Shown: one piece after another, positions 9,555 through 18,416 of the stretch
Position numbering within the stretch: the stretch's first letter is position 1
How the letters are laid out: each line of letters opens with the position of its first letter
The notes under the pieces: model-generated
Database searches by the model: none
Told to the model about the DNA's origin: nothing
What the model saw: only the letters and a program-made list of their open reading frames with translations
Origin: Candidatus Kerfeldbacteria bacterium
GTDB taxonomy: Bacteria; Patescibacteriota; Patescibacteriia; UBA9570
Direction of reading: 5' to 3'
DNA: 32,579 bases
Assembly: GCA_016182495.1 (NCBI GenBank)
Contig: JACPGK010000014.1
Coordinates: forward strand, 1 to 32,579
Made by a program: the position numbers and the translations under genes

Positions 9555-10123
9555 TCGCCATCACCTGGCGGGATAATCGAGATGGTAACGATTGGGATGT
9601 GTACGTAGCCGTTTCAACTGATGGCGGCAGTATCTTTAGCGAACGAGCCGGTATGGCTACCAGTCAAGTGGAGTGGGATCCCGACGTGGTGGTGGATCGG
9701 TTTAGCACCATTCATTTAGGGGTGATGGTGTATGATAGTGATGGTATTGGTATTTACTATACGCGCTCCAGTGACGCCGGTGTTACTTGGACAACACCAG
9801 TAAAATTAACTGAATATTTTAGCCGCTTTCCATTTTGGGTAGTTGATCCACGCCTTGATGTGATATGGTTATTTTGGAAGGATGAACGTGATCGCACTAG
9901 TGATACCGATGTGCAAGCGGATATTGCGGCCAAATACAGCACTGATTACGGTGATAGTTGGAGTGCGTTAGAACGGGTTACTGATGAAGGTGCTCTTGAA
10001 GTGCGTTTTCCATCACCAGCCCTTGGCCCCAATGGCACTGTGTATCTCACCTGGAGCGATGAGCGCAGTGGCAGTGACGAAAATGAGCAGGTATTTTTTT
10101 CTAGCCGAACCGTGTTATACTAA
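9533..10123 (+). CDS. C-terminal continuation of the BNR/sialidase-like protein in another frame
   Basis: Asp-box-like repeats STDGGSIFSERAG, SSDAGVTWTTPVKL, STDYGDSWSALERV continue the upstream ORF after a one-repeat-unit frameshift. Confidence 0.75.
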   Translation: MLGDGNVVAITWRDNRDGNDWDVYVAVSTDGGSIFSERAGMATSQVEWDPDVVVDRFSTIHLGVMVYDSDGIGIYYTRSSDAGVTWTTPVKLTEYFSRFPFWVVDPRLDVIWLFWKDERDRTSDTDVQADIAAKYSTDYGDSWSALERVTDEGALEVRFPSPALGPNGTVYLTWSDERSGSDENEQVFFSSRTVLY

Positions 10124-10149
10124 ATGTATTAATACCTAATTTTAGTACT

Positions 10150-10512
10150 ATGCTTCAACGTCTACTTACTACTAGCCTGCTGGTCGCAGTATTCATTAGC
10201 ACTACACCAGCTGCCTTAGCCAGCACCAAAGCTACCATAACGCTTAAAGCTAATCCTGATACCGTAGCTGTTGATGAAGAATTTAATTTAGCGGTTACAT
10301 TAACCAATGCCAAAACTGGTCAGCGATTAGATCATAAAACAGTGAGCATACTGTATCGAACACCCGGTAAGTCGAATTGGTTCGTGTTAACCAAGGTAGT
10401 ATCCAATAAAAACGGTCGTATTAAATTAGCGCTAAGCTTAAAAAATGACGTTGAATTTAAAGCCAAGTGGAAAAAGCATAAATCGAATGTTGTCACTGTA
10501 ATGGTTGAATAG
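10150..10512 (+). CDS. Small secreted Ig-like/beta-sandwich protein
   Basis: Signal peptide MLQRLLTTSLLVAVFISTTPAALAS followed by ATITLKANPDTVAVDEEFNLAVTLTNAKTGQ. Confidence 0.65.
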   Translation: MLQRLLTTSLLVAVFISTTPAALASTKATITLKANPDTVAVDEEFNLAVTLTNAKTGQRLDHKTVSILYRTPGKSNWFVLTKVVSNKNGRIKLALSLKNDVEFKAKWKKHKSNVVTVMVE

Positions 10513-11278
10513 GGGGTCGTTTTACTGCTTTAAGCGCTAAAAATAAAGGAAATTCTTGGCGGGCTCGATTTTCGGCTTTGGCCCGTGGCCCTGGTTGACT
10601 GTGTTTTGGTGAGGTCCATTCTTCGATAGTTTGAATCATAAAGCCAGCTTCATGCAACGCCGCGCTGTAACTATGTAATGGTCGGTGATATGAATAGGTG
10701 GTCAGATAAGGAGATTTACCCGGATGCGCGCTAATGGCTACTTGATACGATGATATATATTGATCAATCCGACGGTATTGCAGTTGGCGTTGTTGATCCC
10801 ACCCCCAGCCACTTTGCCGTGGTAATCGAAAACAAGGATGGTTTAACACGATCACAAAATAACTGCCGGGTAGTAACACTCGGCTGGCTTCGGCTAGTAC
10901 CGGTGCAAACGGATTAAGATTTTGCAGTGCCAAAATGCAACTGGCACCAGTAAACTGTTGACCAGCACATAATTGGCTGAAGTGTTGTGCATCACCCACT
11001 ACAAATTTTGCACCAGTAATTTTTTTAGCCCGGGCCGCTTGAATTAATTTTGGCGCAGCATCCAAACCCATCAGGTTTTTTACATGGTAGTGCTGGTGTA
11101 AATATGCCAGGAACGATCCTTCACCGCAGGCAATATCAAGGTAATGCCCGCCAGCGTTGGGCTGAAGCAGTTCAGCCGTGCGTGGAAAAATAACAGTACG
11201 CTGATAAGTATTCGTTTGGTCTAAATAATCACGATACCAATCAGCCACCCGATTCCAGCTTGTATTTCGATGGCGCAT
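10493..11278 (-). CDS. Class I SAM-dependent methyltransferase
   Basis: Motif I LDIACGEGSFLAYL; GLDAAPKLIQAAR; VVGDAQHF; ASRVLLPGSYFVIVLNHPCFR. Confidence 0.88.
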   Translation of the reverse strand: MRHRNTSWNRVADWYRDYLDQTNTYQRTVIFPRTAELLQPNAGGHYLDIACGEGSFLAYLHQHYHVKNLMGLDAAPKLIQAARAKKITGAKFVVGDAQHFSQLCAGQQFTGASCILALQNLNPFAPVLAEASRVLLPGSYFVIVLNHPCFRLPRQSGWGWDQQRQLQYRRIDQYISSYQVAISAHPGKSPYLTTYSYHRPLHSYSAALHEAGFMIQTIEEWTSPKHSQPGPRAKAENRARQEFPLFLALKAVKRPPIQPLQ

Positions 11279-11287
11279 GAGTATAAT
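11260..11287 (+). promoter_or_regulatory. Putative promoter (TTGTAT-N16-TATAAT), -10 ends 8 nt before the ATG
   Basis: TATAAT at 11282-11287 upstream of ATG 11296. Confidence 0.5.
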
Positions 11288-11295
11288 AGTAACAC

Positions 11296-13272
11296 ATGCC
11301 TATCAAATTACTAAGCATTACCAGTTGTATTATAGTTGGTGTGTTGTTTAGCCAAACCGCCAGTGCTAAAATTTTTATTGTTGATGTAACCGATGATCCT
11401 ACTATTGATGGTAGCTGCAATGCCGAAGAAGATGGTGGTGGCATTTGTTCGTTGCGAGAAGCTATTAATAAAAGTAATAGTACTGGTACGGATGATACTA
11501 TTAATCTGGTGGCTGGCACCTATACTTTAAGTTTAACCGCTGGAGCTGATTCTGGCGATTTAGAAGTCGATAAATCTGGTACCACTGTTACTATTACCGG
11601 AGCCGGAGCCAGTACTACTATTATTGACGCTAATGGTTCAGTGACCAGTGATCGAGCTTTTCGAGTACAAGCCGGTACAGTCGAGCTCACTGGGTTAACC
11701 TTCAGTAATGGCCTGCGCTCTTCTAATACCGGTGCTGGCCTGCGCGTTGATAGTGGTGCTACTCTAACAGCTACTGAAATTATTGTTGAAAATAATTCGG
11801 CTGTTACTGGTGGAGGCATTACCAATCAAGGCACGATCAGCCTAATTGATAGCATTATCCGTGATAATACTGCCAGCGTAGGCCAGGGCGGCGGTATTTA
11901 TAATCTCACCGGTGCCGGTATCACTATCACTGGTACAACCATTAGCAATAATATTGCAGCTGGAGCAGGCGGTGGCATTTTTTCCCAGGCTACTCTGACC
12001 GTAACAAACACTACTATTAGCGGTAACACCAGTACCACGGGTGGAGGGATCCATTTAACAGATAGTTCTACCAGCACGCTGATCCATAATACTATTTATA
12101 ATAATACAGCCGCGGCTGGTGGCGGCGGAATATTTTGGTCAACTGCTGTTACAGCTACTATGCGCGGCAATATTTTTTCCGGTAATATTGATACCAGCAA
12201 TGTGGCACCAGAATGCACTGGTCAAACCGATCTTACTTCTGGCGGCTATAATTTAGTAACCACCACTACTGGCTGTACCGATAAGTTCACTTTACAAACT
12301 ACCGATTTAGTCAATGTGGCTGGTGATTTTTCTAGTAGTGGCTTAACCGATAATGGTGGTTTTTCACCCACGGTGGCGTTAGCTGCTACTAGCCCCGCCA
12401 TTAATGTAGTACCGAGTGTGGCCTGTGTGGATGCTGACGGTATCGACCTAACAACCGATCAACGCAGCTTGGCTCGTAGTGGCTACTGTGATATTGGAGC
12501 GTACGAGTATCAAGATAGTACAGCACCAACACTCACTTTGCTCGGTGATGAAACTATTACATTGATAGTAGGGGATAGCTATACCGAGGCAGGAGCAACC
12601 GCGGTGGATGATATTGATGGTGATGTCACAGCCAACATTGTCATTGATAGTAGTGCAGTCAATACTGCTGTACCAGGCACATATTTAGTGACCTATACAG
12701 CGACTGATTTATCGAATAATTCCAGTACTGCTGAACGAACCATTGAAGTATTGAAGATTGGTGGCAAACTTATCAAAGTGAAAAAGCGCGATAATGGCAC
12801 AATCAAACTAACGTATGCCAACGGCACTACCGAAACAATCAACCCATTTAGTGGAAAAAAGAAATTTACCTACGTCATCAGCACCAATCAACATCGTTTA
12901 CTGGTAACTAATGGCCAAGTGTTAAAAGTATATGAAGATGGCGATATGGTTGATCATAGCACTATTGGCAGCACAAGCGGTACCAAGCGAGTATTGAAAT
13001 TGAAAGATTTTTATAACGATAATACTGATGATATCATACTGGCAGTAAGCCATAACAATCAGGTTACAATAACCACCGTACAGCTAACAAAAAATAATAA
13101 ACTAAAACATAAACATAGAACTAGTCTATCCACCAATAGTATCGTAACAGAACTGCATATCAGCATTCAACCAAAGCAGAAACAATTTTCTGTCAGCAGC
13201 ACCGTAGATATTGCCACAATGCAAGTTAAAAAATCAGGTAGCATCGCATTGTTGTACTATTTGGTAAAATAG
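11296..13272 (+). CDS. Secreted right-handed beta-helix protein (CSLREAI type) with DUF5011-like Ig domain
   Basis: Signal peptide; GGICSLREAINKSN; beta-helix repeats (TISNNIAAGAGGGIFSQATLTVTNTTISGN); APTLTLLGDETITLIVGDSYTEAGATAVDDIDGDVT. Confidence 0.87.
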   Translation: MPIKLLSITSCIIVGVLFSQTASAKIFIVDVTDDPTIDGSCNAEEDGGGICSLREAINKSNSTGTDDTINLVAGTYTLSLTAGADSGDLEVDKSGTTVTITGAGASTTIIDANGSVTSDRAFRVQAGTVELTGLTFSNGLRSSNTGAGLRVDSGATLTATEIIVENNSAVTGGGITNQGTISLIDSIIRDNTASVGQGGGIYNLTGAGITITGTTISNNIAAGAGGGIFSQATLTVTNTTISGNTSTTGGGIHLTDSSTSTLIHNTIYNNTAAAGGGGIFWSTAVTATMRGNIFSGNIDTSNVAPECTGQTDLTSGGYNLVTTTTGCTDKFTLQTTDLVNVAGDFSSSGLTDNGGFSPTVALAATSPAINVVPSVACVDADGIDLTTDQRSLARSGYCDIGAYEYQDSTAPTLTLLGDETITLIVGDSYTEAGATAVDDIDGDVTANIVIDSSAVNTAVPGTYLVTYTATDLSNNSSTAERTIEVLKIGGKLIKVKKRDNGTIKLTYANGTTETINPFSGKKKFTYVISTNQHRLLVTNGQVLKVYEDGDMVDHSTIGSTSGTKRVLKLKDFYNDNTDDIILAVSHNNQVTITTVQLTKNNKLKHKHRTSLSTNSIVTELHISIQPKQKQFSVSSTVDIATMQVKKSGSIALLYYLVK

Positions 13273-13280
13273 GCTAGAGT
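13252..13280 (+). promoter_or_regulatory. Putative promoter (TTGTAC-N17-TAGAGT), -10 ends 8 nt before the ATG
   Basis: Hexamers at 13252-13257 and 13275-13280 upstream of ATG 13289. Confidence 0.35.
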
Positions 13281-13288
13281 ACTGCCGG

Positions 13289-16200
13289 ATGCAATCGCCA
13301 CAACCTACTATTCACCAGCGCCTAAGCAGTTATTTTTTGGCCAATCATCGCCTGACAATTTTATTGTTGATTTTTTTTATTGCCTTAGGCCTTGGTACAA
13401 CCATCCTGTTACGCACCACTGGTTTTCCCGAACCAGAAATAAAAGTTATTTTTGTACGCACGCTGTATCCTGGCGCTACTGCCGAAAGTGTGGCGGCTGA
13501 TATTACTACCCCACTGGAAGGCGCTATTAAAGATATTCCAGAAATTGATACGTATAGTTCATGGAGTAATCCATCACTGTCGGTGTTATCCTTGCGCTTA
13601 CACGAATCGGCTAGTACCGAAACAGTACGATCAAAAGTAGCCTCGGCACTTGATAGTATTACCTTGCCTGATACTGCTGAACAACCACAAATGACCATAC
13701 CCGAAATTTCTGGTCCCGACATGATTTTAGCAGTAGCTAGCACTGATCATCAAGCTATCTACCAACAGTACAAACAATTGCAGGCCGATTTGAATGAATT
13801 ATCAGCCACCGCCTCGATTACCCCAATGGTAGATATCGAGCAACGCCTAGTAGTACGAATCGATCAAACAAAGCTGATGGCCAGTGGCTTAACAATCAGT
13901 GAGATTACTCGACAATTACAATCACTGGGTGAGCAATTACCGGTAGTATCTGATGTTGAGTTAGATGGCCAACAGTATGCTATCAGTATGTCATTTCCAG
14001 ATGTGACCATTGATACCGTTCGCCAACTGCCACTGCAACCCGACCTAGTGTTACAGCAGGTCGCTACCGTTAGCCTGGAATATAGTTTTACTGATGATGA
14101 TAGTTTAATTGCTTTAAAACAACGCGGCCAAGCCCTGGTGTTACCAGCAGTGATACTGCATATTCGTACCATCGCCGAAGCATCATTATCGGATTATCAA
14201 CAAGCTGTTAATGATATTTTGGCCAAGTATACTGCTGCGGTGATTGTTGAACCAACCGCCGAAGCCGGTGAGGGCAACTTATTTATTGTTAAGGAATTCA
14301 GTAGCAATACCCAAAATGCCCAGCAAGTGGATGAAGTGATTGGTGGTTTAATTGGAACACCACTCGATATTGCCGGACCAGCCAAACACCTTGGGTGGAT
14401 ACTAGGCGGTATTCAATTAGTATTTTTAGTGATGTTAGCTTTTGTATCATGGCGAGCCGCTATTATTGCGGCTTTAGCCATACCTTTGAGCCTGGTATTT
14501 TCTAACATTTATTTGTATATCATCGGGGAAGATCTTAATACTCTGGCATTATTTTCGTTGGTGTTAGTGATTGGTTTAGTAGTTGATCCAGCGTTAGTGC
14601 TGTTGGAAAGTATTCAACGGAAAATCGATATTGGTTTACGCGGCATCAGTGCTGCTCAAGCAGCGGTGAAAGATGTTGGCGTTGGATTGTTTTTGGCCGC
14701 CCTTACTAATGTAATTGTGTTTGCTCCGTTTGCGGTAGTGTCGGGATTATTGGGCGCTGTTTTTGTTTATATTCCTATCACGATTATTCCAGCCATTGTT
14801 GGTTCGTACATTGTGCCGCTGATTTTTTTAGCCTGGTTTGGCAGCATTGTATTACGACCAAAAAAACATGCCACCCAAAACGAAACGGAAAATTTATGGG
14901 GCCTGGCTCGTGGTTTAATTCGTTTGAATACCAAAATTTTAGCCAGTTCAGCTTGGCAGCGCTTGGCTATTATTACAGTAGCATTAGTGGTGCCGTTATT
15001 GGTAGCTGGTGTGTTATTTAATAGTGGGGCTATGAAGGTAGTGCAGTTTTCTGTTACTAACGATGTTTCAACCTTACTGTTAATACAAGAATGGAAACCC
15101 GCCACCACTGCCACCCAGCGCCAGCAGCTGCGCGCCGAAGTATTACGCCGAACGGCGGCAGAACCAGAAGTTAAACATATCTATCCAGTAGAAAGTGTTG
15201 ATTCGTATTTTGTGAATTTAACTGATGAGCATGATCGCGTTCAATTAGGATCAGATATTGCCTGGGCGATTGATCAACGTTTAGCCGAGTTGCGGACAGA
15301 TTTTTTTGATCTGGTCATCAAACCAAGTACCTATGGCTCGCCAGAACCAAATTATCAAGTCAGCGTAGCGGTGCAAGCAACTGATCCGACCGCATTAAAA
15401 ACGGCGGCTCAAGCCATTGGCCTAGCTACTCAACGGGTCTGTTTGATTGATGGTACAGTGACTATTGTTGATGACTGTACCGGCAGGCGGTTAGTGACTA
15501 AAGTGGATGACGGCTATACAGAAAAATCACAACCGGTTATTGATGTTGAATTACAACGCCATGCTTTACTAACGAATCGGGCCATTTTTCCCGAAGGCCC
15601 CATTAGTTATTTTGTGCACAGTGCACTGCAACAACAGTTTGTGATTAATGATCAAAGTATTAGTAACGCTCTAGTGGATGGTGAACCAGTCGAGATTTAT
15701 CTTGATAAACAGGCCGATGACCCAACCACCGTGATTGATGTAGAACAGCTGTCAGTACCAACGCTCACCGGTACTACGGTACAGTTACAGCAGTTGGCTG
15801 ATATTCAAACGAACATTGGATCAACGGTAATTCGGCGAGTGAATGGCCAAACCTTGGCTGTGGTGCAAGCTCGATTAGCGTCTGGCTATACCGACCAGCA
15901 ACACGCTGTCGCCGTTACTAATGCTTTGGTAGAATATTTTCCAGAAAATGTTCAAGCGTTCAGCGAGGGATCTACCGCTGAAAATAATCGATCGTTTCAA
16001 GAATTATTTTTGGCATTAATTTTAGCTGTGGTATTATCATACATTGTGCTGGCAGTATTTTTTAACTCATTTACACAGCCGTTAGTGATTATTTTTGCGG
16101 TGCCATTAAGCTTTGTAGGAGTGTTTCCAGCCTTGTCGTTATGGAACAGGGGTCAATTTGGATTTTTAGAAATCATCGGGTTAATTATTTTGGTTGGAAT

Positions 16201-16570
16201 TGTAGAAAATGTAGCTATCTTTTTTATTGATGCTGCTCGTCAAAAAATTGAACACGAGGGCTGGGATGATAAGCGCGCCATCAGTTGGGCTTCTGGCGTT
16301 CGGTTTCGGCCAGTGATTTTAACCAAGCTCACTACCACCGCCTCACTGATACCACTGGCCTTATTTAGTGAAATCTATCGACCAATTTCACTGGTGATTA
16401 TTTTTGGCTTACTCACCTCGGGACTGGCATCATTAATTACCACGCCGATTCTGTTTATTTTTTTCCGCTGGCTATCGCGACATTTTTGGGCAGCTTCGAC
16501 TGGGCATAAAATCGGTTTCTGGTTCGCTTGGCCGATGTATCTGTGGTGGTGGTCACGACAAGATATATAA
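13289..16570 (+). CDS. RND-family efflux transporter (AcrB/CzcA-like)
   Basis: 1093 aa; PGATAESVAADITTPLEGAIKDI; two TM bundles (LGWILGGIQLVFLVMLAFVSWRAAIIAALAIPLSLVFS, LSYIVLAVFFNSFTQPLVIIFAVPLSFVGVFPAL). Confidence 0.92.
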   Translation: MQSPQPTIHQRLSSYFLANHRLTILLLIFFIALGLGTTILLRTTGFPEPEIKVIFVRTLYPGATAESVAADITTPLEGAIKDIPEIDTYSSWSNPSLSVLSLRLHESASTETVRSKVASALDSITLPDTAEQPQMTIPEISGPDMILAVASTDHQAIYQQYKQLQADLNELSATASITPMVDIEQRLVVRIDQTKLMASGLTISEITRQLQSLGEQLPVVSDVELDGQQYAISMSFPDVTIDTVRQLPLQPDLVLQQVATVSLEYSFTDDDSLIALKQRGQALVLPAVILHIRTIAEASLSDYQQAVNDILAKYTAAVIVEPTAEAGEGNLFIVKEFSSNTQNAQQVDEVIGGLIGTPLDIAGPAKHLGWILGGIQLVFLVMLAFVSWRAAIIAALAIPLSLVFSNIYLYIIGEDLNTLALFSLVLVIGLVVDPALVLLESIQRKIDIGLRGISAAQAAVKDVGVGLFLAALTNVIVFAPFAVVSGLLGAVFVYIPITIIPAIVGSYIVPLIFLAWFGSIVLRPKKHATQNETENLWGLARGLIRLNTKILASSAWQRLAIITVALVVPLLVAGVLFNSGAMKVVQFSVTNDVSTLLLIQEWKPATTATQRQQLRAEVLRRTAAEPEVKHIYPVESVDSYFVNLTDEHDRVQLGSDIAWAIDQRLAELRTDFFDLVIKPSTYGSPEPNYQVSVAVQATDPTALKTAAQAIGLATQRVCLIDGTVTIVDDCTGRRLVTKVDDGYTEKSQPVIDVELQRHALLTNRAIFPEGPISYFVHSALQQQFVINDQSISNALVDGEPVEIYLDKQADDPTTVIDVEQLSVPTLTGTTVQLQQLADIQTNIGSTVIRRVNGQTLAVVQARLASGYTDQQHAVAVTNALVEYFPENVQAFSEGSTAENNRSFQELFLALILAVVLSYIVLAVFFNSFTQPLVIIFAVPLSFVGVFPALSLWNRGQFGFLEIIGLIILVGIVENVAIFFIDAARQKIEHEGWDDKRAISWASGVRFRPVILTKLTTTASLIPLALFSEIYRPISLVIIFGLLTSGLASLITTPILFIFFRWLSRHFWAASTGHKIGFWFAWPMYLWWWSRQDI

Positions 16571-17268
16571 GCCATACCATCCCCAGTGGGTAGAGGAGGC
16601 ATAATCAGACCATGATTTTTCACAACCAATCCCGCGGTGACTTCTTTAGCAAGTTGCTCAACTTGAATGCCACTGCGAGGCATTTCTAGAGAACAACTCA
16701 AAAAAGCTAGTCCACCTGGTTTCACAATTCTTCTGGCCTCATGGATCCAACGCCGCCATTTCTGCGACCAATGCATAGCATTGATCGAAAATACCACATC
16801 AGCCGAGGCTGTAGCTAGCTGATTTTGGCTGATATCAGTAACAATAGTGGTTACTCTATCAGACAAGCCGATAGCTTCGGCAATGACCCGTGCTCGAGCC
16901 AACATAGCTGGGCTATGGTCAAGCAGGGTTACTTGCTCTATAAAACCATGTTTCAGTAGCCACAATTCGTAGCTAGCTGGGCCACTACCGAGTGACACCA
17001 GATGGCCAACTGGTTGTGACAGTCTTCCTAAAATTTGAACCAGGATATGATCCATGGTGGCCAATTGGAAATGGCTGGCTTCATACACACCATAACCAGC
17101 GGCTACTTTATCCTGGTAGCCAACCATGTTATGGTCTGCTCGCTTACTCATTTGGCCATCAGTGGCTTCACTAATACTGGCCAGAAAATCATCACGATCT
17201 TGATGATATTCAGGAAAATGTCTACACCAAAAAACCATGTAATCACTAAGTAGTTCTTCTCGAGACAT
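16375..17268 (-). CDS. Class I SAM-dependent methyltransferase
   Basis: LVSLGSGPASYELWLL; VTLLDHSPAMLARARVIAEAIG; ADVVFSINAMHW; ARRIVKPGGLAFLSC; Shine-Dalgarno-like TAGGAG before the ATG. C-terminal ~65 aa are antisense to the RND gene. Confidence 0.83.
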   Translation of the reverse strand: MSREELLSDYMVFWCRHFPEYHQDRDDFLASISEATDGQMSKRADHNMVGYQDKVAAGYGVYEASHFQLATMDHILVQILGRLSQPVGHLVSLGSGPASYELWLLKHGFIEQVTLLDHSPAMLARARVIAEAIGLSDRVTTIVTDISQNQLATASADVVFSINAMHWSQKWRRWIHEARRIVKPGGLAFLSCSLEMPRSGIQVEQLAKEVTAGLVVKNHGLIMPPLPTGDGMAYISCRDHHHRYIGQANQKPILCPVEAAQKCRDSQRKKINRIGVVINDASPEVSKPKIITSEIGR

Positions 17269-17327
17269 TTTGCTCCTAAAGGAACGCGTTGCTTTAGCGC
17301 GGAAAAATTTTATGCTATTTTTAACCT

Positions 17328-17519
17328 CTAGTCAATCTCGCGGTGTGGGCAATCTTTTTTTAAACACAGCCAAGCATTACTAGGTGTACCATTGAGCACA
17401 ACTAATTGTTTACAATTGCGACATTTTATTTCAATTTCGCTATCGATCAGTAAGCCACGAAATAATAATTTATTATCATTTGGGCAGCGATATTCTTGAT
17501 ACAATGGCGTCTGCATAAC
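17328..17519 (-). CDS. Com-like zinc-ribbon protein
   Basis: YRCPNDNKLLFRGLLIDSEIEIKCRNCKQLVVL resembles phage-Mu Com-type zinc ribbons. Internal ATG 17519 chosen as the start. Confidence 0.6.
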   Translation of the reverse strand, partial: VMQTPLYQEYRCPNDNKLLFRGLLIDSEIEIKCRNCKQLVVLNGTPSNAWLCLKKDCPHREID

Positions 17520-17648
17520 ACTAAGTATACTAATAAAAGTACTGATCAGTAAAGTGTAGCAAGGTAATGTTATATTCAACAATAATATTCAAGACAAACC
17601 CTTTACAATCACGTTAAAAAACGTTATAGTACGTTGGCTTTGCATAAT

Positions 17649-17716
<68 letters not shown>

Positions 17717-17723
<7 letters not shown>

Positions 17724-17795
17724 AACAGGATGTGTCCGAAAATTTGCAAACTCAACGTCCGCACGAGCGGGCGTTTTGGTTAGCAAATTCCAGGG
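17717..17795. repeat. Direct repeat copy 1 (79 nt, includes the last 7 nt of tRNA-Gln)
   Basis: CCAGCCAaaCAGGATGTGTCCGAAAATTTGCAAACTCAACgTCCGCACGAGCGGGCGTTTTGGTTAGCAAATTCCAGGG; 76/79 identical to copy 2. Confidence 0.95.
17741..17789. other. 49-nt imperfect palindrome with terminator-like core inside direct repeat copy 1
   Basis: AATTTGC...GCAAATT outer arms; core CGTCCGC-ACGA-GCGGGCG followed by TTTT on the + strand. Confidence 0.75.
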
Positions 17796-17839
17796 CGTTT
17801 TGAATTCCACTTCCACCTTCCACTCCCGCAGTTGGGCGT

Positions 17840-17946
17840 TCGAGCCGACCGAACTCACGCAACTCGGTTATTTGCGCTTCAATACTCAAAATCTGCCTAT
17901 TCGGCTCGTCCGTTGATTTTCGTGCATAGAGAAAGAATTTGCTCAT
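17840..17946 (-). pseudogene. Truncated serine recombinase N-terminus
   Basis: MSKFFLYARKSTDEPNRQILSIEAQITELREFGR is a typical resolvase-domain start; the ORF then loses similarity and ends inside the direct repeat. Confidence 0.8.
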
Positions 17947-18013
17947 ATCGCTTTTGGGCTAATAGGTACTAGTTACAAAAAAGCAATATGCCCAGATCAC
18001 CTTTGAACAGCCG

Positions 18014-18274
18014 GTGGTTAATAAGGATGTACAGATTGGCTTTTTAGTCCAAGTTGAGTCAACGTGTCAGTCGTACGAAAGTATCAGAACTTTGACTAAG
18101 TTGCTTGAAAAGAATTTAGTAACAACTAACTGGTCACTAATGTCTGATGGATTAACATTTCGAATGGGAATACTAACAGGCCGTTTACATGGCTATGATG
18201 AAGAGGATGCTATTAAGCAGCTGATTACATCAAGATTAAAGAAAGGACTACTGAAATTACCAAAAGCAGGTTAA
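18014..18274 (+). CDS. Small uncharacterised protein
   Basis: 86-aa ORF with GTG start, continuous 5' extension without ATG; the start may be misassigned. Confidence 0.45.
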   Translation: MVNKDVQIGFLVQVESTCQSYESIRTLTKLLEKNLVTTNWSLMSDGLTFRMGILTGRLHGYDEEDAIKQLITSRLKKGLLKLPKAG

Positions 18275-18375
18275 AAAATATAACCAATTAGACGTTAATG
18301 CAGTCTGTCGGGAATTCCGACCTACTGACGTGGATTGTAAAGGCTTGTGCTCTTTATTTTAGGCTCTATTTGAGC

Positions 18376-18381
18376 TATAAT
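18376..18381 (+). promoter_or_regulatory. Putative -10 element for the antirepressor/helicase operon
   Basis: TATAAT upstream of ATG 18417. Confidence 0.4.
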
Positions 18382-18416
18382 GGTTATGAAATTTAACCCC
18401 ATAGTTTTTAGTATTT

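Noticed and set aside
11700-12200. Repetitive DNA resembling an array (ACT/GGT-rich) in the beta-helix gene
   Set aside because: Explained by protein-level beta-helix repeats; no regular direct repeats with unique spacers, so not CRISPR.
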